Source: Neobacillus rhizophilus (GTDB lineage: Bacteria > Bacillota > Bacilli > Bacillales > Cytobacillaceae). From it: DNA of 64,000 nt. The DNA is taken from contig NZ_JAGYPF010000001.1 in the NCBI RefSeq assembly GCF_018343535.1, positions 1,364,001-1,428,000 of the forward strand. Direction: 5' to 3'. Both the position numbers and the translations under genes were made by a program. Under the pieces are notes generated by a model. That model saw only the letters and a list, made by a program, of their open reading frames with translations. It searched no databases and was not told where the DNA came from. Within the stretch, counting starts at the first letter, position 1. Every line of letters begins with the position of its first letter. Positions 8,401 through 16,672 of the stretch are shown here, piece after piece.

Positions 8401-9006
8401 TTATGATTTTGTTGATTCAACCGCGTTTTTCATGAATTTTTGAAAAGGGAAAATAGCTGCTTTTAATTGTTTTGAGAATAAATCAACAAATATTTTTTGA
8501 TTTTCATATAATACATTAGTAGTTTTCTTTACACTATCAATATATTTTTCACGTGCTTTTTTCCTGAAAGCCAGATATTGCGCAACGGCATCCAGATACT
8601 TGTCGAGTGCCTGACCGCCGGTTAATGCCTTTACCGGAGTTAACAGTAGAGCTGCTGTTTTTTGTTGGATGTCATCTACAACTTTATTGATTTCTTCATA
8701 AGATTTAACAGGGAAGAAATGCTGCAAAGTGGTGGTTGTCACAAGTAATTCTTCACGCGCAGCTTTTTCCCATTCCTTGACTTCCCGGTTAAATTGCTCA
8801 GTGACGGCTTTTAGATTATCCTGATTGCGTTTAACACTTTCTACATAGTTTTTAACCGCTGACAGGAATAGCTCATCGCGTTTATTAAAACGATTGGCCC
8901 ATGCATCTAATTCATCAAAGCCAATCTTCCAAATTAGCTCAAGGCTTGACAATTGATTTTCAACATTAACCTCAACCTCTAACTCTTTTTCATTTTTCTC
9001 AGACAT
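8401..9006 (-). CDS. Phasin-like protein of the pha operon
   Basis: A 201-residue all-helical protein with an acidic N-terminus (KNEKELEVEVNVENQLSSLE). A helical body contains FLSAVKNYVESVKRNQDN, INKVVDDIQQKTAALLL and a basic C-terminal segment ending FMKNAVESTKS. It resembles the 183-residue gene at 5103 in length, helix layout and central TPVKALTGG-type turn, so both are probably phasins. GGAGG at 8-nt spacing supports ATG 9006. It sits 3 bp after the upstream gene and 14 bp before phaR, so cotranscription is very likely. Function is inferred from context. Confidence 0.6.
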   Translation of the reverse strand: MSEKNEKELEVEVNVENQLSSLELIWKIGFDELDAWANRFNKRDELFLSAVKNYVESVKRNQDNLKAVTEQFNREVKEWEKAAREELLVTTTTLQHFFPVKSYEEINKVVDDIQQKTAALLLTPVKALTGGQALDKYLDAVAQYLAFRKKAREKYIDSVKKTTNVLYENQKIFVDLFSKQLKAAIFPFQKFMKNAVESTKS

Positions 9007-9009
9007 TGG

Positions 9010-9468
9010 TTATTCCTCCATTTCGAATTCTATTTGAAATAATCGCTTTAGTTCTATTAATTCCTTTTCAAGCGATGTAAGATTACCTGCTTTTAATTCT
9101 TTTTCTTCCGTCCGCAAAACAACCAGCAGTTCTTCCCATGATTGTCGTACCATTTTTAAATGAGTTAAATTTATTTGCTGCCGTTTTTTAAAACTATAGA
9201 TCGTGTCGTCGAGCAGGTCGATTTTCTCCACACAATCAACCAATCTTATTGAAAGCTCTGCTACTTCATCTTTATTGGGAATGTCTAATCGTTTTAACCA
9301 TCTAGTTGTTAATTTTTTGTGAATTTTTAACCGAGCCAAATGGGCATCCATTGCCCTCCCCCATGCTAGGGTAAAGCCCCGGCTATTAGTGAGTTCATGG
9401 ATTCTTTTATTTATTTTTGCTTCGAGTTCTTTGGAAAAAGCAACTTCATCATGGTGCGTGGTTTCCAT
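9010..9468 (-). CDS. Short PhaR/PhaE-like helical protein heading the pha operon
   Basis: A 152-residue helical protein. Residues 55-105 (WLKRLDIPNKDEVAELSIRL, then KIDLLDDTIYSFKK) align by eye with PhaR of the same operon (VLNLPTKSDVTNVANLTI, then KMEALEEQIWDLQD). Both have the L-[ND]-[IL]-P-x-K-x-[DE]-V signature seen in PHA synthase accessory subunits, placed just before a coiled coil. It is not the PadR-type repressor PhaQ found at this place in B. megaterium; no helix-turn-helix is visible. GAGGGA precedes ATG 9468. It could be a second synthase subunit or a granule protein. Homology to PhaR is my inference from this alignment. Confidence 0.55.
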   Translation of the reverse strand: METTHHDEVAFSKELEAKINKRIHELTNSRGFTLAWGRAMDAHLARLKIHKKLTTRWLKRLDIPNKDEVAELSIRLVDCVEKIDLLDDTIYSFKKRQQINLTHLKMVRQSWEELLVVLRTEEKELKAGNLTSLEKELIELKRLFQIEFEMEE

Positions 9469-9480
9469 TTGATTCCCTCT

Positions 9481-9528
9481 TACTAACCGGTTGGTATGTT
9501 CTTCTTAACATATGTACTAATATGTCAA
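9481..9528 (-). promoter_or_regulatory. Operator-like inverted repeats and -35 element upstream of the pha operon
   Basis: Three inverted repeats follow one another: TACTAACCGGTTGGTA (9481-9496, one mismatched pair), TATGTT-N6-AACATA (9495-9512) and ACATAT-N6-ATATGT (9508-9525). A perfect TTGACA on the minus strand (9528-9523) overlaps the last; a -10 is unclear (TAAGAA at 15 bp). The first palindrome ends 13 bp before the start codon at 9468 and resembles TetR-type operators. A repressor site is likely; its regulator is not identified. Confidence 0.5.
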
Positions 9529-9603
9529 TCTAAACATATTTACCGGAACCCTACAAGGCTATCTCTTAAAAATTCAGAAAAATTTTAAAAAGTGCTTGCG
9601 GAC

Positions 9604-10383
9604 TTATTCCACACTTGCAGTCGTTCCACCATCAACAACCAGTACATGACCAAATACATAATCTGATGCTGATGATGCTAAAAATAGCGCCGGCCCCTTC
9701 ATATCTTCATCGGAACCAAAACGTCCTGCAGGTGTACGATCAAGAATACTTTCACCAGAATAGCCCAATATAGCTTTGGTCATTTTTGTTGGGAAAAACC
9801 CTGGCGCAATGGCATTCACATGGACATTATGCGGTGCCAATTTTACTGCTAAATCTTTCGTTAATGTAATAACTGCACCCTTGCTGACAGAATAACCAAT
9901 GGCATCCATAACTTCTGGTTTCTGACCGCCCATACCGGCAATCGAAGCAATATTAATGATTTTTCCGGAGCGCTGCTCGACCATAATTTTTCCAACAGCC
10001 TGAGAAAATAAAAATACTGCTTTCAGGTTGATATCCATTACCTTATCCCATTTATCTGCTGGCATTTCAAGCGCAGGGGCTCCCCAGCTTGTTCCGCTGT
10101 TATTAACCAAGATATCAATTGAGCCAAATTCTTTTAGCGTTTCATCCACAACATGCTGGATATCTTCAGGATTTGATACATCACATTTAAATGCAAGTGA
10201 GCGAACGCCTTTTTCCTTAAGGGCATCGCTTAATTGCTGACATGCTTCAACATCTCTTGAACAAACCACAACATTAGCACCTGCTTCTGCATACACAGTG
10301 GCAATTTGCTGTCCTAAGCCTCTGCCACCGCCTGTAACAATCGCCGTTTTTCCTTGTAAACTGAATAAATCTTGCAAACTCAT
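9604..10383 (-). CDS. Short-chain dehydrogenase/reductase (FabG/PhaB-like)
   Basis: A 259-residue classical SDR with the NAD(P)-binding TGGGRGLGQ near residue 17, NNSG near 91, catalytic Ser in NIASIAGMGG, Tyr/Lys as YSVSKGA, and the C-terminal VDGG. It probably reduces a 3-oxo group. In this locus it could supply (R)-3-hydroxyacyl-CoA to PhaC, substituting for the phaB gene missing from the operon, but gluconate-5-dehydrogenase-like SDRs look similar. It is 23 bp downstream of an acyl-CoA ligase gene on the same strand, so the two probably form an operon; the pha genes start 135 bp further with their own regulatory region. Confidence 0.75.
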   Translation of the reverse strand: MSLQDLFSLQGKTAIVTGGGRGLGQQIATVYAEAGANVVVCSRDVEACQQLSDALKEKGVRSLAFKCDVSNPEDIQHVVDETLKEFGSIDILVNNSGTSWGAPALEMPADKWDKVMDINLKAVFLFSQAVGKIMVEQRSGKIINIASIAGMGGQKPEVMDAIGYSVSKGAVITLTKDLAVKLAPHNVHVNAIAPGFFPTKMTKAILGYSGESILDRTPAGRFGSDEDMKGPALFLASSASDYVFGHVLVVDGGTTASVE

Positions 10384-10406
10384 CTTAAATTCCTCCTAGT
10401 TGACTA

Positions 10407-12041
10407 TTAGGCTTTTACTTTTTGTTTCTCTTGGTCTCTTAATACTCTTCTTAGCAGTTTCCCAACTGAAGATTTTGGCAGCTCCGGAAGGATTTCTACA
10501 TCCTTTGGCGCCTTATATGGTGCTAGGTTTTCCTTACCAAACTGTTTGATTTCTTCTTCGCTAATAGAATAACCCTCTTTTAGCTTTACATAAGCCTTTA
10601 CGGTTTCGCCGCGGTAAGGATCCGGGACGCCCACTACGACCACTTCTTCGATTTCTTCCAGCTGATAGAGAACCCCTTCAATTTCGGTTGGATAAACATT
10701 GAAGCCGCTTGCAATAATCATATCTTTCTTACGGTCAACAATATAAAAATATCCATCTTCGTCCATTTTTGCCATATCGCCAGTAAACAGCCAGCCATCC
10801 TTTATTACTGCTTTCGTATCTTCAGGTCGATTCCAGTAACCTTTCATAACTTGCGGCCCTTTGATGATTATCTCCCCAGCCTCACCAACTGGTGCATCGA
10901 CAAAGCCATCTTCTGTTTCGTGAACGATTCTGGCAACTGTACTTTGAACTGGAATGCCGATGCTTCCGTGCTTTCTTGGCACAAATGGAGGACTAAAGAT
11001 GACTGTTGGTGCTGCTTCAGATAAACCGTATCCATCACGCAGTTGTTTCCCTGTCCTTTTTTCGAACACTTTGGCCGCTTCTATTGGAAGTGGAGCACCA
11101 CCGCAGTTTACGTAGTATAGTGAATCAAAACCTGCATCCTCTAGTCCCTCTTGGCTGTTTAATGCAAAGAACATGGTTGGAACACCTGAGAATTGGAATG
11201 GTTTTTCACGTTTGACTATCTCCATTACTTCCTTTGGATCAAAGCGCGGTAGGATAATTTGGTTAGCACCTTCTCTGATTCCGCAAAGCGCAACACTTGA
11301 TAATCCATAGACATGGAACATCGGCAATACGGTTATGATTTTAAAATCTTCTGGTTTGTCATCACATGTTTTATAAGCAAAATCACAAACCTGTGTTAAA
11401 TTGGCTAAAAGATTCGTATGGGTAAGCATTACCCCTTTGGAGAGACCGGTTGTTCCACCGGTATATTGAAGCACAGCGACATCTTCATCACGGTCAATGT
11501 CCACCTCTGGAAGACTGGCCTCCTTATCAAGGAATTCATCGAAATAAACATCACCATCTGCAAGATCAATTTTGGCACCGCCAAAATTAACAACAATCAC
11601 CTTTTTTAACGAAGTATTTGACTGGATTTTTTTTACTTTTGGGTAAAGCGCATCGAGGACCACCATGTACTCTGAACCGGAGTCATTTAAAACATGCTCT
11701 ATCTCTCTTTCAACATACATGGGATTTACTTGGACATTGATCCCTCCAAGGCGAAAAGTCCCGAATAATGTAAATATGTAATGAGGGGAATTTGGCAGCA
11801 TGATTGCTAAACGATCGCCTTTAGCAAATCCTGCTCTATGTAAGGCAGAGGCAAACTGGTCAATAATCAGTTTGGTATCATTGAAACTAGTCACTTTCCC
11901 CAAAAAAGTCATTGCCGGTTTGGTATTATAACGATTTACTGCTTCCTCAAAAAAATGATAAAGAGAATTATAGTCAATTCTAAGATGCTCTTCCAGTCTT
12001 GAATCATAAACATTAAGCCATGGCTTTTGCTGATAAACCAT
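10407..12041 (-). CDS. Long/medium-chain acyl-CoA synthetase (FadD-like), copy 1
   Basis: A 544-residue AMP-forming ligase of the ANL superfamily: P-loop-like YTGGTTGLSKGV near residue 205, DGYGLSEA near 335, the hinge GDMAKMDEDGYFYIVDRKKD near 430, and the C-terminal catalytic Lys in PKSSVGKLLRR. It activates a fatty or hydroxy-fatty acid to acyl-CoA via acyl-AMP. It is very similar throughout to the gene at 13438. GAGGAGG lies about 12 nt before ATG 12041. Located beside an SDR and the pha genes, it may feed acyl-CoA into polymer synthesis; chain-length preference cannot be told. Confidence 0.88.
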   Translation of the reverse strand: MVYQQKPWLNVYDSRLEEHLRIDYNSLYHFFEEAVNRYNTKPAMTFLGKVTSFNDTKLIIDQFASALHRAGFAKGDRLAIMLPNSPHYIFTLFGTFRLGGINVQVNPMYVEREIEHVLNDSGSEYMVVLDALYPKVKKIQSNTSLKKVIVVNFGGAKIDLADGDVYFDEFLDKEASLPEVDIDRDEDVAVLQYTGGTTGLSKGVMLTHTNLLANLTQVCDFAYKTCDDKPEDFKIITVLPMFHVYGLSSVALCGIREGANQIILPRFDPKEVMEIVKREKPFQFSGVPTMFFALNSQEGLEDAGFDSLYYVNCGGAPLPIEAAKVFEKRTGKQLRDGYGLSEAAPTVIFSPPFVPRKHGSIGIPVQSTVARIVHETEDGFVDAPVGEAGEIIIKGPQVMKGYWNRPEDTKAVIKDGWLFTGDMAKMDEDGYFYIVDRKKDMIIASGFNVYPTEIEGVLYQLEEIEEVVVVGVPDPYRGETVKAYVKLKEGYSISEEEIKQFGKENLAPYKAPKDVEILPELPKSSVGKLLRRVLRDQEKQKVKA

Positions 12042-12539
12042 AAAACACGATGCCTCCTCTTGATAATAACTTTAATAATATTTGTTAGAATATTAATATA
12101 ATTTTAATTATTGAAGGAAAGTTTAGATTTGTAAACCAATGCTTATCGACAAAATTCCGCAAAAAATTTCAAACTTCCAGAACGAACACCACATAATTTA
12201 CAATCAATACCTAAATAATAAGTGCTTATTCTGAACCCCCTTCCAAAAACAATACTATTTGTGTCGAAAAATGTTGGAAATTTTCTCATCCTCCACCCCA
12301 TCCCCACCGTTATCCCCGCCAAAACTTCCTTTAAGACACTATTTTAAGAAAACGCTTTCATTTTGAGGTGAATAGCATACTTAGTGTCAGCCTCCACAAA
12401 AGACATTTGTCTGTGTTGGGTAGACAGTTTAATGATTATGCGGTCAGTTCTTTTTTAAAATGGATAAGCGATTTTTTAGACATGTCCTTAGAGTTATGGT
12501 CATATATTTTAATATTATGATTAAAGGAGTTGTGCTTGC
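12042..12539. other. 498-bp divergent intergenic region
   Basis: This separates the acyl-CoA ligase gene (minus) from the hydrolase gene (plus). The part near the ligase (12062-12115) is very AT-rich with short inverted AATATT motifs and probably holds its promoter. I see no open frame with a ribosome-binding site and no RNA gene. Confidence 0.5.
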
Positions 12540-13343
12540 GTGCCGATTACGAATGCAAATGGAATTGATCTTTATTATGAGGTTCATGGTGAAGGAGAGC
12601 CGCTTTTATTGATTATGGGGTTATCCCTTGATTCCAGGTCATGGTATAGAACTATGCCAGCTCTATCGGAACACTATAAAGTAATTATTTTTGATAATCG
12701 CGGTGTTGGCTTAAGCGATAAGCCAACTACCCCGTATTCTATTGAATTGATGGCAGAGGATGCAAGAGCCGTCCTCGATGCGGCAGGAGTTGAAGCCGCA
12801 CATGTTTATGGTATTTCCATGGGCGGGATGATTGCCCAAAGGCTGGCGATAAAATATCCGGAGCGGATTAAATCCCTTATCCTTGGGTGTACCACTTCCG
12901 GCGGTACAAATCATGTTCAGCCAGGGGCGGATGTCTCTATGCTTATGCTGTCTAGAGCTTCGTCCACTGCGACTCCTGAGGAAATGGCTTGGGCCACTGC
13001 CCCCATTCTATACAGCCAATCATTTATTGAAAATCAGCGCAATCTCGTCGCAGAGGATATTAAAGTAAGAGTTGAAAGGCCGATTCTTCCATACGCATAT
13101 ATGCTTCAGCTCCAAGCATGCCTTGCTCACGACACTTACAGTGAACTCGAACAACTTAAGGTACCAACTCTAGTTATTCACGGCGATGAAGACCGTTTAG
13201 TCCCATATGAAAATGGCGTTACCCTGGCAGAGAATATCGAAAATGCCGAATTCCTGACCATTAAAGGCACAGGACATATCTATGTTACCGAAGCCACTGA
13301 GCTTGTTAATCAAAAGGTACTGGAATTTCTAAAAAAGCAATAA
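12540..13343 (+). CDS. Alpha/beta hydrolase between the two acyl-CoA ligase genes
   Basis: A 267-residue alpha/beta-hydrolase of the 3-oxoadipate enol-lactonase-like branch: LLLIMGLSLDSRSW (oxyanion region), FDNRGVGLS, Ser elbow GISMGG near residue 95, Asp in HGDEDRLVP, His in GTGHIYVTE. GTG start at 12540, about 10 nt after AAAGGAG. Its position between paralogous ligases suggests ester or thioester hydrolysis in the same pathway, but no substrate can be assigned. It is transcribed against both neighbours and ends at a hairpin terminator. Confidence 0.8.
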   Translation: MPITNANGIDLYYEVHGEGEPLLLIMGLSLDSRSWYRTMPALSEHYKVIIFDNRGVGLSDKPTTPYSIELMAEDARAVLDAAGVEAAHVYGISMGGMIAQRLAIKYPERIKSLILGCTTSGGTNHVQPGADVSMLMLSRASSTATPEEMAWATAPILYSQSFIENQRNLVAEDIKVRVERPILPYAYMLQLQACLAHDTYSELEQLKVPTLVIHGDEDRLVPYENGVTLAENIENAEFLTIKGTGHIYVTEATELVNQKVLEFLKKQ

Positions 13344-13348
13344 TACAG

Positions 13349-13381
13349 AAAAATGCCCTATCGATTAGACTGGGCGTTTTT
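13349..13381. terminator. Bidirectional intrinsic terminator
   Basis: AAAAATGCCC (13349-13358) pairs with GGGCGTTTTT (13372-13381). It lies between the convergent hydrolase and ligase genes and can serve both. Confidence 0.75.
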
Positions 13382-13437
13382 CTGTGCAGCTAAAACTATT
13401 AAACTTTATTCCTACAAGCAAATTGAATTTAAAGATA

Positions 13438-15081
13438 TTAAGCCTTCACTTTTGCAATCTCTTCATCCCGCAAAACTCTTCTAAGCAGCTTTCCAACTGA
13501 TGATTTTGGCAATTCCGCTAGTATTTCTACCTCTTTAGGAGCCTTATAAGGTGCCAGGTTGGCTTTTGCAAACGCAATAATCTCTTCTACAGAAATTCCA
13601 CAGCCATCTTTAAGTTTAATAAACGCCTTCACCGTTTCCCCACGATAGCTATCAGGGACACCGATCACAATCGCCTCTTCTACACCCTCCAGCTTATAGA
13701 GGACTTCTTCCACCTCGCGCGGATAAACATTGTAACCGCTGGCAATAATCATGTCCTTCTTCCGGTCAAGAATATAAAGATAGCCCTCTTCATCCATTTT
13801 TGCAATATCACCAGTGAACAGCCAGCCATCCTTGATTACATCTTCCGTATCTTTCGGACGGTTCCAATATCCTTTCATGACCTGAGGCCCTTTAACAATT
13901 AATTCTCCTGATTCACCTACAGGAACATCCACATATTCGCCGTCTTCAATCTCCCGGACAATTCTAACAAATGTACTTGGTACCGGTATGCCGATACTTC
14001 CATACTTTCTTGGCAAAAACGGCGGATTGAATGCAATCGTTGGTGATGCTTCAGAAAGCCCGTAGCCATCACGGAGGGTTGAACCAGTAATGTTTTCAAA
14101 TGCTTTCGCCTGCTCCACTGGTAACGGTGCCCCGCCGCTGCCCGCATAATATACATCTGAAAAACCGCAATCCTTTAATGCTTCAGGCAAACTATTCAAT
14201 GCAAAATACATGGTAGGAACTCCAGCAAAGATAAATGGCTTTTCCCGCTTAATGGTTTCCATTACTTCTTTTAAATCAAAGCGAGGCAGGATAATCTGGT
14301 TAGCGCCTTCGCGAATTCCGCAAAGAGCTACACTTGAAAGTCCATAGACGTGAAACATTGGCAGGACGGTAATCATTTTAAAAGATTCTGGAACATCATC
14401 ACAGGTATTATAAATAAAATCGCAGACTTGATTGAAATTCGCTAAAAGATTGTAGTGTGTCAGCATAACGCCTTTCGGTACACCAGTTGTTCCACCAGTA
14501 TATTGCAGCACCGCGACATCCTCATGCGGGTCTATTTCCACTTCAGGAAGATTAACATCATCATCTTGAAGTGCTGCTTCAAAATAATAATCTCCTTCGC
14601 CAAGCTCGCCGCGGTTACCGGTTAAGTTCACTGCTATGACCCTTTTTAGAGATGTGCTCGGCTGAACCTTTTTAACCCTAGGATAGAATGAATCCAGTAC
14701 AATCATATATTTAGCGCCCGAGTCCTCCAATACGTATTCGATTTCCCTTTCGACATACATTGGGTTCATTTGGACAACAATCCCGCCTAAACGGAAAACG
14801 GCAAATAAGCTGAATATATAGTGAGGGCAATTAGGAAGCATAATTGCAGCTCGGTCGCCTTTTTTAAAGCCTTCTTTATGTAATGCAGACGCGAGTCTCT
14901 CCACCATCCATTTTGTTTCCTTATAACTGAAAACCTTTCCATAAAAAGTGAATGCTGGTTTTTCGCTAAAACGATCTACGGCACTTTCTAAAAAATCATA
15001 CAGGGACTCATGCTTTACACTTACATGTTCTTCCACTCTAGGATCATACCATTTCAACCAAGGCTTTTGCTGATACACCAT
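13438..15081 (-). CDS. Long/medium-chain acyl-CoA synthetase (FadD-like), copy 2
   Basis: A 547-residue ANL-superfamily acyl-CoA ligase with YTGGTTGVPKGV, DGYGLSEA, GDIAKMDEEGYLYILDRKKD and the C-terminal Lys in PKSSVGKLLRR. Long stretches are identical to the copy at 10407 (for example ITVLPMFHVYGLSSVALCG), so the pair arose by duplication, with a hydrolase gene now between them. GAGGAGG precedes ATG 15081. It is probably transcribed alone from the 324-bp region upstream. Confidence 0.88.
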   Translation of the reverse strand: MVYQQKPWLKWYDPRVEEHVSVKHESLYDFLESAVDRFSEKPAFTFYGKVFSYKETKWMVERLASALHKEGFKKGDRAAIMLPNCPHYIFSLFAVFRLGGIVVQMNPMYVEREIEYVLEDSGAKYMIVLDSFYPRVKKVQPSTSLKRVIAVNLTGNRGELGEGDYYFEAALQDDDVNLPEVEIDPHEDVAVLQYTGGTTGVPKGVMLTHYNLLANFNQVCDFIYNTCDDVPESFKMITVLPMFHVYGLSSVALCGIREGANQIILPRFDLKEVMETIKREKPFIFAGVPTMYFALNSLPEALKDCGFSDVYYAGSGGAPLPVEQAKAFENITGSTLRDGYGLSEASPTIAFNPPFLPRKYGSIGIPVPSTFVRIVREIEDGEYVDVPVGESGELIVKGPQVMKGYWNRPKDTEDVIKDGWLFTGDIAKMDEEGYLYILDRKKDMIIASGYNVYPREVEEVLYKLEGVEEAIVIGVPDSYRGETVKAFIKLKDGCGISVEEIIAFAKANLAPYKAPKEVEILAELPKSSVGKLLRRVLRDEEIAKVKA

Positions 15082-15405
15082 TACACATCCTCCTCAAAAA
15101 TTTAATGAATGGTCATATTCCACCAAGCAAATTCCGTAAAAATTACTTATTGGAATATAATTCAATTTAAATTATTGATAGGTTTGGAAAAATTGTAAAC
15201 GCGATAATCTCGACACGTTTCGGCATGCATCCTGTTATTTATGAACTAATACTCCCGTAATTATCTACCTCTGGAACTGTCAACGAGAGAAAGATGTCGA
15301 AATTCGGCAATTTATCAGAAGTATTTCACAAAACTTTAACAATTTTTTGTGAATAACTTTTGACAAAAAAAGGACGACCCGAAAAAAGGGTCATCCTTCA
15401 TTACA
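15082..15405. other. 324-bp intergenic region
   Basis: Upstream region of acyl-CoA ligase copy 2 and downstream region of trpB. It holds the trpB terminator (15370-15398) and a weak TGGAATATGACCATTCA-like inverted repeat (minus strand, around 15104-15120) that loosely recalls the Bacillus FadR box. No gene is seen. Confidence 0.4.
15370..15398 (-). terminator. trpB intrinsic terminator
   Basis: On the minus strand AAGGATGACCC pairs with GGGTCGTCCTT (one U-G pair) and is followed by a run of seven T. It is 8 bp after the trpB stop codon. Confidence 0.85.
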
Positions 15406-16578
15406 TTATTTTTTTAACATCTGAAAAACCTGCTCAACGTCTTTATCCCCACGTCCTGAAAGGTTTACAATTAACACATCGTCCGATGATAATTCTTTGG
15501 CCAGCTTCACTGCATGTGCAACCGCATGAGAGCTTTCAAGCGCCGGAATTATGCCTTCTGTTTTACATAAAAGTTGAAACGCTTCTAACGCATCCTGACC
15601 AGTTGCTGTAACATACTCCGCCCTGCCGCTCTCTTTTAAATAGCTGTGTTCTGGACCAACACCTGGATAGTCAAGACCTGCCGCAATGGAATAGGTGGGC
15701 TTCGGCTCCCCATTTTCATCGATCAGCGTCAAGCATTTAAAACCGTGGATTACAGCCGGCACCCCTTCTGTCAAGGTCGGAGCCTCTGCTGGTTCAACAC
15801 CGATTAACCGGACATTTTCCTCATCGATATAGTGGGCAAATGCACCGATGGCATTGCTGCCCCCACCTGCACAGGCAATTACCGCTGTTGGGAGCTTTCC
15901 TTCTTTTTCAAGAACCTGGCGCTTCGATTCCTCACTGATAATCGCTTGGAAATGCTTCACCATGGTTGGATATGGATGCGGGCCAACTGCTGAACCAAGC
16001 AAATAAAAGGTATTTTGATAGTTTTGGACAAGGTCCCCTAAAGCCTCATCAACAGCATCCTTTAAACGCCCCTGTCCTTTGGTTACTGGGATCACCTTTG
16101 CCCCCAATAATTCCATACGGAAAACATTTAATGCTTGGCGCTCTGTGTCCAATTTTCCCATATAGATGATACATTCCATGCCAAACATGGCACAGGCGGT
16201 TGCGGTTGCTACACCATGTTGGCCAGCGCCCGTTTCTGCGATAATCCGCTTCGCTCCCATCCGTTTAGCCAGCAAAATCTGCCCAATCGCGTTATTAATT
16301 TTATGGGCCCCGGTATGATTTAAATCTTCCCGTTTCAAATAGATTTTCGCCCCGCCAATTTGCTTTGTTAAATTTTCAGCGAATGTTAATGGATTTTCTC
16401 TTCCAATGTACTCCCTGAGATAATATTTATATTCTTCAATGAATTCGGGGTCATCCTTGTATTTTAAAAATTGCTGTTCCAATTCGTTTAGAACTCCTTG
16501 TAAATCCTCTGGAACAAAACTGCCTCCGAATTCGCCAAAATACCCTTTTCTTGCTACGCTCAAATTTTCCATACTCAT
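15406..16578 (-). CDS. trpB: Tryptophan synthase beta subunit, stand-alone gene
   Basis: A 390-residue TrpB1-type protein that condenses indole with serine to give tryptophan using PLP. Lys93 in HTGAHKINN forms the Schiff base; the Ser/Gly-rich phosphate loop [10 protein letters not shown] is near residue 236; the N-terminal [13 protein letters not shown] is intact. GAAGGAG precedes ATG 16578. It is isolated: no trpA, trpC, trpD, trpE or trpF neighbours and no T-box or TRAP-like leader upstream. It may be a second copy beside a full trp operon elsewhere; TrpA interaction residues cannot be judged by eye. Confidence 0.93.
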   Translation of the reverse strand: MSMENLSVARKGYFGEFGGSFVPEDLQGVLNELEQQFLKYKDDPEFIEEYKYYLREYIGRENPLTFAENLTKQIGGAKIYLKREDLNHTGAHKINNAIGQILLAKRMGAKRIIAETGAGQHGVATATACAMFGMECIIYMGKLDTERQALNVFRMELLGAKVIPVTKGQGRLKDAVDEALGDLVQNYQNTFYLLGSAVGPHPYPTMVKHFQAIISEESKRQVLEKEGKLPTAVIACAGGGSNAIGAFAHYIDEENVRLIGVEPAEAPTLTEGVPAVIHGFKCLTLIDENGEPKPTYSIAAGLDYPGVGPEHSYLKESGRAEYVTATGQDALEAFQLLCKTEGIIPALESSHAVAHAVKLAKELSSDDVLIVNLSGRGDKDVEQVFQMLKK

Positions 16579-16624
16579 CTCTACTCGTCTCCTTCAAAAA
16601 CAATTTATAAACAAAACATTAACT

Positions 16625-16657
16625 GAATATTAAAATATTATCACTATTTTAATATTC
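16625..16657. repeat. A/T-rich 12-bp perfect inverted repeat upstream of trpB
   Basis: GAATATTAAAAT (16625-16636) and ATTTTAATATTC (16646-16657) form a perfect palindrome with a 9-nt spacer. It lies 47 bp upstream of the trpB start and 16 bp after the GNAT stop. Lacking G/C pairs, it is a poor terminator; an operator is the alternative. Confidence 0.45.
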
Positions 16658-16672
16658 TGCCAATAATCAGCT

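Noticed and set aside
9604-10383. Naming the SDR gene phaB.
   Set aside because: It is similar to many SDR reductases, lies outside the phaR-phaC run, and no residue by eye distinguishes acetoacetyl-CoA reductase from other substrates.
15095-15125. FadR-like operator upstream of acyl-CoA ligase copy 2.
   Set aside because: Only one half-site (CATTCA) fits; the other half has several mismatches and the second ligase gene has no counterpart.
16579-16672. T-box or TRAP leader for trpB.
   Set aside because: No AGGGTGGTACCGCG-like sequence and no GAG/TAG triplet series; the region is only 94 bp.
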